From: CAYWNA01 sp964459305 | GTDB lineage: Bacteria > Planctomycetota > Planctomycetia > Pirellulales > Pirellulaceae | Assembly: GCA_964459305.1 (NCBI GenBank) | Contig: CAYWNA010000061.1 | Span: 1 to 58,729 of the forward strand | Length of the DNA: 58,729 nucleotides | Reading direction: 5' to 3' | In this document: piece after piece, positions 43,801 through 54,562 of the stretch | Position numbering within the stretch: the first letter of the stretch is position 1 | Layout of the letters: the number at the start of each line of letters is the position of its first letter | Notes under the pieces: generated by a model | The model's database searches: none | What the model saw: only the letters and a program-made list of their open reading frames with translations | Told to the model about the DNA's origin: nothing | Position numbers and translations under genes: made by a program

Positions 43801-43975
43801 CAATGTAGCTGTTGTTCGCCCTCAATTCGGCAATCAGGCTCCCATCGCCGCAACCGACCACGACGATCAATCCGCCCTTCACGCCAGCCATCTCGATTAA
43901 CTCGTCGGCCGAATCAGCAAGAGCGTTTGTCGCCAACAGGAAGAACCCGGCGGAAAAGAGCATCAGTCGTTGCAT
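40802..43975 (-). CDS. Secreted fusion of a methyltransferase-like domain and PQQ-like propeller
   Basis: 1,057 residues. The signal peptide (MQRLMLFSAGFFLLATNALA) is followed by a Rossmann-type SAM-methyltransferase-like domain (LIVVVGCGDGSLIAELRANN, IVHGLDVNAARVARARKTL, GVHLPYAENLVNLIVASG, ARVLAPGGVALSLDF). A propeller of about 850 residues follows (WLHGPDGNAVARDRVVGPPR, YISDEGPVGTY, LLWKRSMPKWGW, WWTFRGNATRSG, LHSGKQKSRLCTKAIFNVGH). This domain pairing recurs in planctomycetes. Since SAM is cytoplasmic, the first domain may have lost methylation and serve another role. Two low-complexity tracts inside the methyltransferase part (about residues 105-116 and 128-140) come from minisatellite-like DNA. 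It is upstream of galM within a glycan-degradation region. Confidence 0.87.
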   Translation of the reverse strand: MQRLMLFSAGFFLLATNALADSADELIEMAGVKGGLIVVVGCGDGSLIAELRANNSYIVHGLDVNAARVARARKTLQTQGVYGPVSVRFFDGVHLPYAENLVNLIVASGECQVASEEIARVLAPGGVALSLDFQLSTLDFFRKPVPDDIDEWTHWLHGPDGNAVARDRVVGPPRWLQWMARPYWARLHDAPSSTSAMVSAGGRVFYISDEGPVGTYAGLEDKWFLVARDAYNGTLLWKRSMPKWGWKQWTANWHARNNQPFQLPKRLVAIGDRVYVTLGFNEPVSALDAATGQLARTFEGTQRTDEILYHEGRLILSVNKEVHDPLRAEYQPLKKSIAVVEANTGKTLWNTGDYAGLPAKTDSIGPDGRLEMAVGDGRIYFSDRDSIVTLDLQTGREIWRTARSLGPKLKANFNTRMYELSVLVYSDDVVLVAQPEGTISFHSVPGTLYAYGAEDGRLLWEHRYGGWVHNTQPNVFVIDGTVWIHEHQEGAVMQGGKRMVLSQGLQNKLEYAALGLDLHSGKQKSRLCTKAIFNVGHHHRCYRNKATERFLLTSRRGVEFIDTATGENDINHWTRGDCQLGIMPCNGLLYTTPHPCSCYIESKLNGYYALAPAAASSTSGNYGPSFVRGPAFGAEVSTESPNSKDWWTFRGNATRSGASAASVAGNLAPAWIADLGAESGPLSIAGGTVFAPVIGQHRLVALNAASGTVIWEFVAGARVDTPPTIYKGMALFGSADGWAYCLRASDGHLMWKRRVAPRERLVGVQGQLESAWPVHGSILVHDGVAYLAAGRSSFLDGGIRLYAIRPGTGEIIEQRTEYTPDPKTHKMAADPSYTQTMPGMLADILVTDGSAVWMRNNLVFGDRPSRQGHAYATGGFRDDTWFNRTTWRVGAASHAQLLVFDESAVYAIEAYRSMSRAKAFAAGGKGYRLSARSLKPSDASRSSPRNKRAGRRGANPPVPDNWSAQIPVRGTAMALVGNTLFLAGAPDIVDPHAPLASFEGRKGGVLCAFSATDGRKLSELNIDALPVWDGMAAAQGKLFLAMKDGSIRCYQGSAADE
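43559..43590. repeat. Minisatellite-like tract inside coding sequence
   Basis: GTCGAGGGTTGAGAGTTGAA followed by AGTCGAGAGAGA: imperfect repeats of a GTTGAGA/GTCGAGA unit. It is read in frame as LSLDFQLSTLDFF in the methyltransferase-like domain. Similar sequence (GTTGAGAGTTGAAGGTTG) occurs in the spacer at 37840-37857. Confidence 0.65.
43625..43662. repeat. Second minisatellite-like tract inside coding sequence
   Basis: CTCACTCGCCACCTGACACT then CCCCACTCGCCAC: two units containing ACTCGCCAC. On the coding (minus) strand it reads IVASGECQVASEE in frame. It is 37 bases away from the GTTGAGA tract. Confidence 0.6.
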
Positions 43976-44017
43976 TTGTCGATAGATCCTTGCTGCACAT
44001 GGTCCATTGTGGCGAGT

Positions 44018-45535
44018 TCATTTCTTCCGGGCTGGCGCGAAGGATTCCGCGAGGCGGGCCGTCAGTTTGTCGACTGTGTCTCGATGATCTGGAACTGCCG
44101 CGAGGTTGCGTGTTTCTTTGGGATCGTTTTCGTGGTCGTAGAGTTCGCACGCGAGCACACTGCCGTCTGCGATGGCTCGCCACTCGGTATAGCGCCAGCG
44201 GTCGGTCCGAATCGAGTAGCCCCACGCTTGCCAGTTTTTCGGGCTGCCGTAGAAAGGATGCTGATGTTGGGTGAAGGCGGCATCTTGCACCGATGTCGAA
44301 GGATCGTCGAGGACAGGCTGGAGGCTGACGCCATCCAGGTCGTCGGGGAGATCGTCCGCGATGCCCGCCAGGCCGGCGAGCGTGGGATACAGATCGAGCA
44401 GTTCGGCCAGCGCCTGCGTGGTCTTGCCATGGGTGTTCGGGTGATCCGGCGCGGCGATGATCAGCGGGACACGGGCATCGAGTTCGAAGTTGGAGGTTTT
44501 ACCCCAAAGAATATGCTCGCCGATGTGGAAGCCATGGTCGGAGGTGAAGACGATGATCGTGTCGTCGGCCAGGCCGCTTTCTTCCAACGCGTCGAGGATT
44601 TCGCCGACTTGGGCATCCAGAAAGCTGATCGAGGCATAGTAGCCGTGGCGGTAATGGCGGATCTGGTCTTCGGTGAAATCGCGATCCTTTGGAACGTGCC
44701 CGTAGCCGCGAATCTCGCGCGACGGGTGCATGGCAATCGCGGGCACGTCCGTTGGCGATGCAGCAGGATCGGGCATGGGGATGGTAGCGGAATCGTAGAG
44801 GTCCCAGTATCGCTTCGGCGCAACAAATGGCAGATGGGGGCGCCAGAAACCGACCGCGAGAAAGAACGGCTGAGGGCTCCCGGCGTGATCTTTCAACATC
44901 GCCGTCGCCAGATTGGCGATTTGGCCGTCGCGGTAAGCCGTGTCGGGAACGTCGTGGGCCTCGGTGACCGGTGCTTTGAAGCCTGGCATTTTTTGGCCGG
45001 GCAGGACCGGTGCATTGGCGAAAACCGTGTCGGCGGCGTGGGTGCCTTTGAACAGCACTTCGTCGATCGACCACGAACGCCGGTCCTGGGTCTCGCCCAT
45101 GTTGTGAAACAGCTTGCCGATGTCCTGGCAGAAATATCCATGGTTCTTGAAATGCTGCGGCAGCGTAACGAGCTTCTCTCCGTTCGGCGCCGTGTCGCGG
45201 AAATACTTGCGGAGATCGTCCACGCCGACATCGTCGGGCCGCAGACCGGTCAGAAAGGACGAACGCGATGGATTGCAGACGGCCTGCTGGCAATAGGCTC
45301 GATCGAAGACGATACCGCGTGCCGCGATGCGGTCGAGGTTCGGTGTGATCGCGACCGGGTCACCATAGGGACCAATGGCGCAGTTCAAGTCGTCGGCGAC
45401 GATGAAGAGGATGTTGGGGGCCGAGTGAGCTGCGCTCCAGTGCAGGAGGCTCAGGAACACTGCGAGGAGAATCGAAAGTCGAGTGAAAGACGTCCAACGT
45501 CGATCGTGGTTGCCGTTTCGGTTCTTGCTGTTCAT
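44018..45535 (-). CDS. Secreted sulfatase, iduronate-2-sulfatase-like
   Basis: 505 residues from the ATG at 45535 (MNSKNRNGNHDRRWTSFTRL, then the signal hydrophobic stretch LSILLAVFLSLLHWSAAHSA). The frame is open to 45823 through a palindromic repeat, but that part is not protein-like. Sulfatase marks: NILFIVADDLN with the metal-binding Asp pair, AVCNPSRSSFLTGLRP with the Cys (about residue 87) converted to formylglycine, FLAVGFWRPHLPFVAPKRYW and TSDHGFHIGEHILWGKTSNF. The CxPSR and downstream features match iduronate-2-sulfatase-like enzymes that remove sulfate from glycans. It lies between a sialidase-type gene and the methyltransferase-propeller gene on the same strand. An anaerobic or aerobic maturase must be encoded elsewhere. 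Confidence 0.94.
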   Translation of the reverse strand: MNSKNRNGNHDRRWTSFTRLSILLAVFLSLLHWSAAHSAPNILFIVADDLNCAIGPYGDPVAITPNLDRIAARGIVFDRAYCQQAVCNPSRSSFLTGLRPDDVGVDDLRKYFRDTAPNGEKLVTLPQHFKNHGYFCQDIGKLFHNMGETQDRRSWSIDEVLFKGTHAADTVFANAPVLPGQKMPGFKAPVTEAHDVPDTAYRDGQIANLATAMLKDHAGSPQPFFLAVGFWRPHLPFVAPKRYWDLYDSATIPMPDPAASPTDVPAIAMHPSREIRGYGHVPKDRDFTEDQIRHYRHGYYASISFLDAQVGEILDALEESGLADDTIIVFTSDHGFHIGEHILWGKTSNFELDARVPLIIAAPDHPNTHGKTTQALAELLDLYPTLAGLAGIADDLPDDLDGVSLQPVLDDPSTSVQDAAFTQHQHPFYGSPKNWQAWGYSIRTDRWRYTEWRAIADGSVLACELYDHENDPKETRNLAAVPDHRDTVDKLTARLAESFAPARKK

Positions 45536-45577
45536 GGTTCGCTGTTCAATATTCACCGTTCGATATTGAAGATACGC

Positions 45578-45707
45578 GAGGGTGTCCGGGAATTGGGAGG
45601 GCGAAGCTCCCGCTGAGCCTGATTTCTGGCACCAACACCCGGCTCGGCGGGAGCCTCGCCCTCCCGATAACCGTGGATTCCAGCATATCGAATTCCCGGA
45701 CACCCTC
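45578..45707. repeat. Long palindromic repeat, GGGTGTCCGG family, copy 2
   Basis: The perfect outer arms GAGGGTGTCCGGGAATT and AATTCCCGGACACCCTC are 17 bases each. The inner pair is GGGAGGGCGAAGCTCCCGCT and GGGAGCCTCGCCCTCCC. The middle contains GGCACCAACACCCGGCTCGG. It aligns along its length with 22289-22422 in the same orientation. It fills the 259-base gap between the sulfatase and the FG-GAP/sialidase gene. Confidence 0.9.
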
Positions 45708-45794
45708 AGGTATGTGAGAGAATAGGATGTATGCACCGCTGGTAGCTGGATTCGCAAAAATTCAGCTACAGTACTCTGATTTTCCTGCGACTGC

Positions 45795-48788
<2,994 letters not shown>

Positions 48789-48897
48789 GATGGTACCTCA
48801 AACTCGCGATTGAAGATTTTCCGGTGCAGGTATTCGCCGACGATCCAGATCGATCACTGCTCATGATCGATAGGTTTTAACAGGAGTCAACAGACGA

Positions 48898-49194
48898 TCA
48901 ACCCGTCTCGTTCAGCCCTACAATGTCAAACGCTGACATCTTTGCAGCAATCTGCTCCGCTCGGTAAATCGGCATGCCACGTTTATTCGCGTATCGTGCC
49001 GGCCCCGGCAGAAACTGAACGTTGTAAGAGACGACACGAAAGGACATGGGGGAGACACCCGACAAGCTCCTGCCCAGTCCCAATGACAGACGCTCTCCGG
49101 GAATCGGTCGTTCCCTCTTCCCCTCCGGAAGCTGCCAGCCGGCCGCGCCAACGCAGCCCAGCAACGCGAGCATCGACAACAAGCAACGTGACAT
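48898..49194 (-). pseudogene. N-terminal remnant of a secreted endonuclease/exonuclease/phosphatase protein
   Basis: 98 residues: signal peptide (MSRCLLSMLALLGCVGAAGW) followed by SFRVVSYNVQFLPG and FDIVGLNETG, the first two blocks of the EEP fold, including the metal-binding Asn and Glu. The frame then meets a stop where several hundred residues should follow. No continuation of the domain is visible in any frame before the next gene at 48788, so this is a deletion remnant rather than a point-mutated gene. It sits 15 bases from the end of the GH43-like gene and on the same strand. Confidence 0.7.
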
Positions 49195-49209
49195 TCCACT
49201 ATTCCCAAT

Positions 49210-50349
49210 CTATTCCGAAACCGGCAGGTTCACCACATGGAGGTACTTTCCGGCGAACAAGTAGAGTTGGTTGCCTTCGCGCCAAGGGCTGATAAGGCCG
49301 TCGGCCATGGTCCAGCGAGCGTATCCCCTGGTATCACGCACCACAGTTCGAAAATCCTTCGTGCGGCCGTAGATGATCTTGGGACCGCCGTCGTAGGAGG
49401 CGCTCTCGGACCAGCAAAGCAGGTACTCGCCGTCGCCGAGGTATCCCACAAAGTGCGGGCGGTAGACGCCCTTACGTCCACCACCGCCATCATCCAGATG
49501 GATGACCGGATTTTGCGAAGAATACTCCCAGCGTCTGCCATCCATTGATGTGGCGAGTCCCAGCTTGCACGGGTCCTGGACCCACTTTCCGGTCGCGGTG
49601 TACTCGCCTCCTGTGCCTCGCAGGAAGCCCAACCAACGTCCATCCGGCAAGCGCTGGACAGCATGGTATGAGGATTGGCTGTTCATCCACCGCTCGGCAG
49701 TCACGGGGAACACGGGCACCAGTTTTCCATGTTGATCCATCCATGGCGTCCACACGTTTTCGTTGAGATCCGGACAGGTCGCCAACGCCGTGCGTTGGTG
49801 TCCGCCGCCCGTTTGCCACTGGTTTTCGTAGAAGTGAAAGTACATGAACCAGAGCTGTTCCTGCTCGTTCCATAACACACAGGGACTAGAATAATGGAAT
49901 GGCTGTCCCGGTTTCCCTGGGCACACTAGCACCCGGCTATCGCGCCGCGTTGGGTCTGCCTGAGCGAGCTTGACGTAGGGGCCTTCGATCGACTCGGCAA
50001 CCGCGCAGCCGATCCCGGAGTTTGGATCATGGTGGGCGTAGTAGAGGTAATAGCGATTGTCCGAATTGGGTCCCCGGTCGTTGCGCACCATTGTGGGATA
50101 CCCCACCGATTCGCGCCCCTTGCCGGCAGGCCAGGTGCTGCGCTCCCACGGTTCGGTCTGCCACAGAATCTGCGTCGAGCGCGTCACGTCAAGCGGCAAT
50201 CCTTCTTTCAGATCAGACAAGTCCACGCACTTCAGGTTGTTGTCGAGTTTGAGGCAGTCGCGGGCCGAGTCGCCTCTTGCCGGCTGCGCACCGCAAAAAG
50301 CCCACGTCAGAGACATGACGATTTCAACGCCGGCGCAGAATGCTGTCAT
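49210..50349 (-). CDS. Secreted five-bladed-propeller glycosidase-like protein (GH43/GH32 type)
   Basis: 379 residues. AAGGA lies before the ATG at 50349. A weak signal peptide is seen (VMSLTWAFCGAQPARG). Propeller motifs typical of GH43/GH32/GH117-like proteins follow: GYPTMVRNDRGPNSDNRYYL, YYAHHDPNSGIGCAVAESIE, FHYSSPCVLWNEQEQLWFMY, LPDGRWLGFLRGTGGEYTAT, YRPHFVGYLGDGEYLLCWSE and YARWTMADGLISPW. The acidic residues of each catalytic position cannot be assigned by eye, so the family is uncertain. It probably hydrolyses glycosidic bonds outside the cell. Its first 26 bases overlap the end of a degraded sulfatase fragment upstream, so its present promoter or start may be recent. Confidence 0.78.
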   Translation of the reverse strand: MTAFCAGVEIVMSLTWAFCGAQPARGDSARDCLKLDNNLKCVDLSDLKEGLPLDVTRSTQILWQTEPWERSTWPAGKGRESVGYPTMVRNDRGPNSDNRYYLYYAHHDPNSGIGCAVAESIEGPYVKLAQADPTRRDSRVLVCPGKPGQPFHYSSPCVLWNEQEQLWFMYFHFYENQWQTGGGHQRTALATCPDLNENVWTPWMDQHGKLVPVFPVTAERWMNSQSSYHAVQRLPDGRWLGFLRGTGGEYTATGKWVQDPCKLGLATSMDGRRWEYSSQNPVIHLDDGGGGRKGVYRPHFVGYLGDGEYLLCWSESASYDGGPKIIYGRTKDFRTVVRDTRGYARWTMADGLISPWREGNQLYLFAGKYLHVVNLPVSE

Positions 50350-50638
50350 GACGATTCCTTTCTTGCTCTTTCAACGTGTCGAGGATCTGGCCGGTGGACC
50401 AGTCCAGTTCTTCTACCTTATCACCCCAAGGGCCGCCTTTCGATTTTCCCCGGAAGGCCTCACTGGCAAAATCGTCCGGGATGCTGCCTGGCATGGCGTG
50501 CGCCAAATAGAGGAAGAAGGGGCGTTCCCGATTCGTCTTGATGTACTCAATCGCTTTCTTCGTGTAGCGTCTGGTCAGCAGATTGCAGTCAACGGGGATT
50601 TCGATGACTTCTTCATTCTCCAGCGAAATGCGTGACAT
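50324..50638 (-). pseudogene. Internal fragment of a sulfatase gene
   Basis: 104 residues matching the middle of arylsulfatases: LLTRRYTKKAIEYIKTNRER, RPFFLYLAHAMPGSIPDDFA, FRGKSKGGPWGDKVEELDWS and TGQILDTLKEQ. Both the N-terminal part with the CxPSR active site and the C-terminal TSDNGP-type block are missing. It reads past the deletion point into unrelated RNRHDSILRRR and stops inside the start region of the GH43-like gene. An inactive relic; the ATG shown is only the first in the remaining frame. Confidence 0.8.
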
Positions 50639-50758
50639 GCGGTGCCCCTTTGAGGGCGTGAATTCAAATGTCGAAACGACGACGATTTCTAGTAGTGGTG
50701 GCTTCCAGCCGCCAGCGAACAGCTTTCCTTTCAGGAGACGACGTCGCCCCGTCGAATT

Positions 50759-52012
50759 CTACTCGATGGTCACCTGCGGCGGTCGTGTGTAGCTGGCCCA
50801 GACATCGGCAAGCCGGTCGTCCTTGGGACCCTCGGTGTGGACCCAAAGGCGGTGTTTGAGCACCAGGGGCTTGTCTTTCGACAGGACGACTTCCCGCTTT
50901 TCGGGATAGGCCGGCATTACGGTGTTGCAGCCCGGGTACTCGTGCAGCGGATTCGGGTAGTCGGGGTTGGTAACGTGCTCGAAGATGGCCACGCCGGACA
51001 TCCGCTGCTGTGCGTCGAAGACGCCCGAGTAGTCGACCCAGACGCGGCGCGGGCTCGACGTCTCCGGATCTGTGTGGAGCGAGATCTCCCGTCCTTCGCA
51101 CGGGGCGGCCCTCAAGGTGAAGCCGCCATAACCGCGTTTCGGTCGGCCGCCGATGGCCACGTCGTCAACCAAAGCGGTCATGAGGACTTCGACGTCGACG
51201 TGTCGGCAGCCTTCAGATTGGCGAAACGCGCGGATCAACACCTCTTCGCGAACGATTGGTTCTTCGGACTTGCCGAACTCCCACACGTTTTCCGCTTCAA
51301 TCACGACCATCAGTGGTCCGTGATGGACTTGCGGCGGACCAACCGGCCGAGCCCAGACCCCGACGACCGCCCAGATATCAGCAATCTGATCTTTCCAGCG
51401 AGTCACGGGCCACGACCACCAGACACCACGGTGGTGCGGATGGTCGGCCGGGTAGTCGTCTGTTAACTTCTCGCCGTGCGGACCGAATAGCGGGTGGATG
51501 TAATCGCCCCGCTCGTAGCTTTCGCCTTCGGCGAAATGGGGATGCGTACCTTTGGGCACGGGAACCGCACCATGATTGTATCGGAGCACAGGCAAAACGG
51601 GGCGCGACAGTTCGGCCACCTCGACCGCCTGGCGGGCCCGGTCGTGACGCACCTGCCAGACCGGTGAGACCACGCCTTCGGTCGATGTCAGGCGAAACCG
51701 CCGCTCGCCTGCGGGACCTTTCGGCATGATCCACCACAGCCTCCCGCGTTTCGACGCTGGGGCCTCCGGCTCGAACTGCGCTGGTATCGTTGCGGACTGG
51801 TCCGAGCCATCAACGGGTGATAGCTGGAAGCGGCAATCGGGCGCGATTCCCTCAACCAGTTGGCCGAGGTCAACCTCGACCGAGACCGGGGCGGCGACAC
51901 GGGCCGCCGATCCATCCGTGTCCAACACTCGCAAAATGACCTCGTCGGCAATCGCGCCTTGCCGGTCGACTGCCAACAGGGATACCAAAAAAGCGGCTGC
52001 AAATCGCGTCAT
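50759..52012 (-). CDS. Secreted DUF6807 (PmoA-family) protein
   Basis: 417 residues with a signal peptide (MTRFAAAFLVSLLAVDRQGA). The middle and C-terminal parts show the pattern of planctomycete and Bacteroidetes PmoA-family/DUF6807 proteins: RPVLPVLRYNHGAVPVPKGT, HPLFGPHGEKLTDDYPADHP followed by HHRGVWWSWPVTRW, GYGGFTLRAAPCEGREISLH, RRVWVDYSGVF and FEHVTNPDYPNPLHEYPGCN. The D-HPHHRG motif is the most conserved. Biochemical function is unknown; it usually accompanies secreted sugar-degrading enzymes, as here. There is no relation to the methane mono-oxygenase PmoA despite the name. It lies 100 bases downstream of the SGNH hydrolase gene on the same strand, probably one transcript. Confidence 0.88.
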   Translation of the reverse strand: MTRFAAAFLVSLLAVDRQGAIADEVILRVLDTDGSAARVAAPVSVEVDLGQLVEGIAPDCRFQLSPVDGSDQSATIPAQFEPEAPASKRGRLWWIMPKGPAGERRFRLTSTEGVVSPVWQVRHDRARQAVEVAELSRPVLPVLRYNHGAVPVPKGTHPHFAEGESYERGDYIHPLFGPHGEKLTDDYPADHPHHRGVWWSWPVTRWKDQIADIWAVVGVWARPVGPPQVHHGPLMVVIEAENVWEFGKSEEPIVREEVLIRAFRQSEGCRHVDVEVLMTALVDDVAIGGRPKRGYGGFTLRAAPCEGREISLHTDPETSSPRRVWVDYSGVFDAQQRMSGVAIFEHVTNPDYPNPLHEYPGCNTVMPAYPEKREVVLSKDKPLVLKHRLWVHTEGPKDDRLADVWASYTRPPQVTIE

Positions 52013-52111
52013 GTGTCAAACCTCCGGTTCAGCAATCATCGGGTGTGGTTACGGTTTGGAGATGAATCGTGAATTCATCTTCAGTTTTCCTGTCGATCGG
52101 TCGAAATACTC

Positions 52112-53125
52112 TCACTTGCCCTGCGCACGGCCAGCCGACGCGGCGATTTCCTCAAACTGCTTGAGACCCTCCCAGGCGATTCGCTGGAGGTCGGCGCGGT
52201 CTTTTGCGGAGAAGGTCCGCGTGATCGGGCCGCCGTCACGATCTTGGTCTTTGTGATCGCTGGCCAGGTAGCGGATGTCGGTGACTGTGCCGATTGGCAG
52301 ACCCACGGGGCTACGGTCGAACAGGGCCGCGTAAAATGTGCACGCGGTCAGGTAGGCCAAAGTCTGGTTCAGGTGGGCATCGTTGACAAAACGCAGGGTC
52401 AGGTCAGGCCGGACGGTCTGACAGCGCAAGGCGACAATCGACATGGGCACCACCGTTGCGTCAATTCTCTTCGCCAATGCCGCGATGGTCCTGGCCTTCT
52501 CGACTACCGGTTCGCGATCGGGCGGGGCGGTCAATGGCTCGGCGTTTTGCGTGGTGGGCGTTGTTTCGTACAGGACCACGCGGCCGCCCTGGGCCTTGAT
52601 CAGTTCGGCGAACTTCGGCGCGTATTCCACATACAACGACTGATCGCCCTGCAGGTCGTCGCGGTAGGACTGAAGTACGACGATGTCCCATTTATTTTGC
52701 GGAGAATCCAAAGACCTAAATAGTTCCTGGTGACGACGGAGGGCGGCCTTGGCGTGATTATCCTTTGGGTCCTTTGCGATCATCTCCTCTAGCGACTTGA
52801 TCGTCACCTGCTCCTCATCGGGCGTTAGCGAAGCGATCTTCACGTAATTCTGTGTGCCCAATCGCCAATGGTCTACCAGTCTGCGACCACCGTAAATGAC
52901 TGTGGCGACGTCGAAACGGAGATTCGGATCGCCGGCCTCGGCCATCGCCTTGATCACTTGCGACAATTTGTGTCGAGCAGTGTAGCTGTTGCCTATGAAC
53001 AGGACGTTGAGCGTTCTTTGCCCCTTGGCGCGGGGCGACGGCTCGCCAGCCGGGGACAAGCAGGTTGAAAGGATGACGATCGTGAGCGTTGTCAACATGA
53101 CGCGAAAAGGTTTGCACATAGTCAA
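52112..53125 (-). CDS. Secreted SGNH/GDSL-like hydrolase
   Basis: 337 residues with a strong ribosome-binding site (AAGGAG, eight bases before the ATG) and a signal peptide (VMLTTLTIVILSTCLSPAGE). SGNH blocks are visible: LNVLFIGNSYTARHKLSQV with the nucleophile Ser, VATVIYGGRRL (Gly block), WDIVVLQSYRDDLQG (in place of the Asn block) and FVNDAHLNQTLAYLTACTFY with the Asp-x-x-His type catalytic pair. The family comprises esterases, including acetyl-polysaccharide deacetylases. In this context deacetylation of a glycan is a reasonable guess. It is first in a minus-strand series leading through the DUF6807 gene. Confidence 0.85.
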   Translation of the reverse strand: MTMCKPFRVMLTTLTIVILSTCLSPAGEPSPRAKGQRTLNVLFIGNSYTARHKLSQVIKAMAEAGDPNLRFDVATVIYGGRRLVDHWRLGTQNYVKIASLTPDEEQVTIKSLEEMIAKDPKDNHAKAALRRHQELFRSLDSPQNKWDIVVLQSYRDDLQGDQSLYVEYAPKFAELIKAQGGRVVLYETTPTTQNAEPLTAPPDREPVVEKARTIAALAKRIDATVVPMSIVALRCQTVRPDLTLRFVNDAHLNQTLAYLTACTFYAALFDRSPVGLPIGTVTDIRYLASDHKDQDRDGGPITRTFSAKDRADLQRIAWEGLKQFEEIAASAGRAQGK

Positions 53126-53305
53126 TTCTCCTTAGGAGGTTTCATGGCAATCCTGGTGGCGACGCGCTGTTCGAGGCAAACCGTATCCGATGTCGCCACG
53201 ACCAACCGGCGGACCCGAAACCGTATTGTAATCGCCACGCACCCTCGACGCGACAATCCGCTGAGCACTCGATTTGGCCTGCCGTTTTGGGTGGCATGAG
53301 CATCC

Positions 53306-53355
53306 GCTCACAACTATTGTTACGGCATTGGCTTAAGGCGAGGATAGTTGTGAGC
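53306..53355. repeat. Hairpin in the 395-base divergent spacer
   Basis: GCTCACAACTAT (53306-53317) and ATAGTTGTGAGC (53344-53355) are perfect 12-base arms around a 26-base loop containing GGCTTAAGGCG. It lies between the divergent SGNH hydrolase and sugar isomerase genes. The rest of the spacer (53126-53520) holds AAGGTAAGGAG just before the isomerase start and no further gene. Confidence 0.8.
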
Positions 53356-53520
53356 TGGTGTTTGTGTGTCGGCGTTGAACCAGACACCGCTGTCGAATGT
53401 TCCAACGCGAGAACATTCGGCTTGAAAGGCGCGATCTCGCTGCGTCAAATGGGTGGTGGTGGTCTCGTTAACGCGATATCATCTGCAGTGAGTAGCAGAA
53501 AGGTAAGGAGCGATTCGATC

Positions 53521-54360
53521 ATGCAACGGCGGGAATTTCTACAAATCGGCGTGGCGGCGTGTGTCAGCTCGGTTTCCGCAACTGCTGCGTGGAGCGGTCC
53601 GCTGTCCGGGAAGATCAAGAAGGCGGTCAAGTTTCACATGGTGATGGAAGACTTGAGCATCGTTGACAAGCTCAAGTTGCTGAGAGACGTCGGATTCGAC
53701 GGGGTGGAGATTCGCACTGCGGACAAAGTGGACCGGCGAAAAGTGACCGATGCGATCGAGGCAACCGGATTCCCCGTCCACGGAATCATCAACGGGAACA
53801 ATCCAGACATTTCAAAAGCAATCGATCTGGCAAAGCTCTACGGCGGAACGGCCGTCCTGATCGTTGTGGCTGAAGATCCGACGCGATCCTATGACGAAAA
53901 CTTCCGTCACTGGCAGCAACTGATCGGTTCGGCAGTCCCTCGCGCGGAAAAGCACCAGATTCGATTACTCATCGAAAACGTGCGCGCTACGTTCCTGAAG
54001 ACGGCGGAAGGGATGGCGCGATTCATCGATCAGTGCGGTTCGCCCATGGTCGGTTCGTACTTTGACGTGGGAAACACGATCACGTGGACCAAGCAGGCGC
54101 CCGAATACTGGGCCCGCGTGCTCGGCAGGCGCGTTGTCAAGCTGGACATCAAAGACCGAGGTCATGCCGAGTTCGGCGATTCGAAACTGAGGTCCAAGAC
54201 GGCGATCGGCACAGACGGCGGAGAAGTCCATTGGGCGAACGTTCGAGACGAGTTGAGCCGAGTCAACTTTTCTGGCTGGGCGACGGCCGAAGTCAAAGGC
54301 GGCGACCGAAAGCGGCTCGCCGGAATCGCCAGGTGGATGGACCAAGTGCTTGGTTTGTGA
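53521..54360 (+). CDS. Sugar phosphate isomerase/epimerase with Tat-type leader
   Basis: 279 residues from the ATG at 53521, with AAGGAG ten bases before it. The Tat leader is MQRREFLQIGVAACVSSVSA. The body is a xylose-isomerase-like TIM barrel: LLRDVGFDGVEIRTADKV, VHGIINGNNPDISKAIDLAK, AEKHQIRLLIENVR (metal-binding Glu), MVGSYFDVGNTITWTKQAPE (Asp), RVVKLDIKDRGHAEF and GWATAEVKGGDRKRL. Such enzymes isomerise or epimerise sugars or related polyols; planctomycetes export many of them. The substrate is unknown. It is divergent from the SGNH hydrolase operon and may share its control region. Confidence 0.9.
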   Translation: MQRREFLQIGVAACVSSVSATAAWSGPLSGKIKKAVKFHMVMEDLSIVDKLKLLRDVGFDGVEIRTADKVDRRKVTDAIEATGFPVHGIINGNNPDISKAIDLAKLYGGTAVLIVVAEDPTRSYDENFRHWQQLIGSAVPRAEKHQIRLLIENVRATFLKTAEGMARFIDQCGSPMVGSYFDVGNTITWTKQAPEYWARVLGRRVVKLDIKDRGHAEFGDSKLRSKTAIGTDGGEVHWANVRDELSRVNFSGWATAEVKGGDRKRLAGIARWMDQVLGL

Positions 54361-54374
54361 ACACGTGTGAATTG

Positions 54375-54501
54375 GTTTAACCGCAGTGCCCAACGGGCCG
54401 CGCGTTTGGGTAATCTTCGCACTGTCCGAGACACCGGCGTCGGCAGAGAAGCGGTGCAACACTCCCGCCGCCGCGCGGCCCGTTGGGCACTGCGGTTAAA
54501 C
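54375..54501. repeat. Perfect 30-bp-arm palindrome, GTTTAACCGCAG family, copy 2
   Basis: The left arm at 54375-54404 begins GTTTAACCGCAGTGCCCAAC and continues GGGCCGCGCG. The right arm at 54472-54501 is its exact complement. The 67-base loop contains GTCCGAGACACCGGCGTCGG. The 12 terminal bases are identical to copy 1 (13978-14054), but the inner stem differs in both arms. It lies just after the isomerase stop. Confidence 0.9.
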
Positions 54502-54562
54502 GAGGAGTTTGGCCAAGTTGTGCGTAGGCTCAATGATTAGTTTCAGCAAGGAAACTCAGGCC

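Noticed and set aside
43970..45616. 548-codon frame antisense to the sulfatase
   Set aside because: The sulfatase has all active-site motifs; the antisense frame lacks any recognisable fold.
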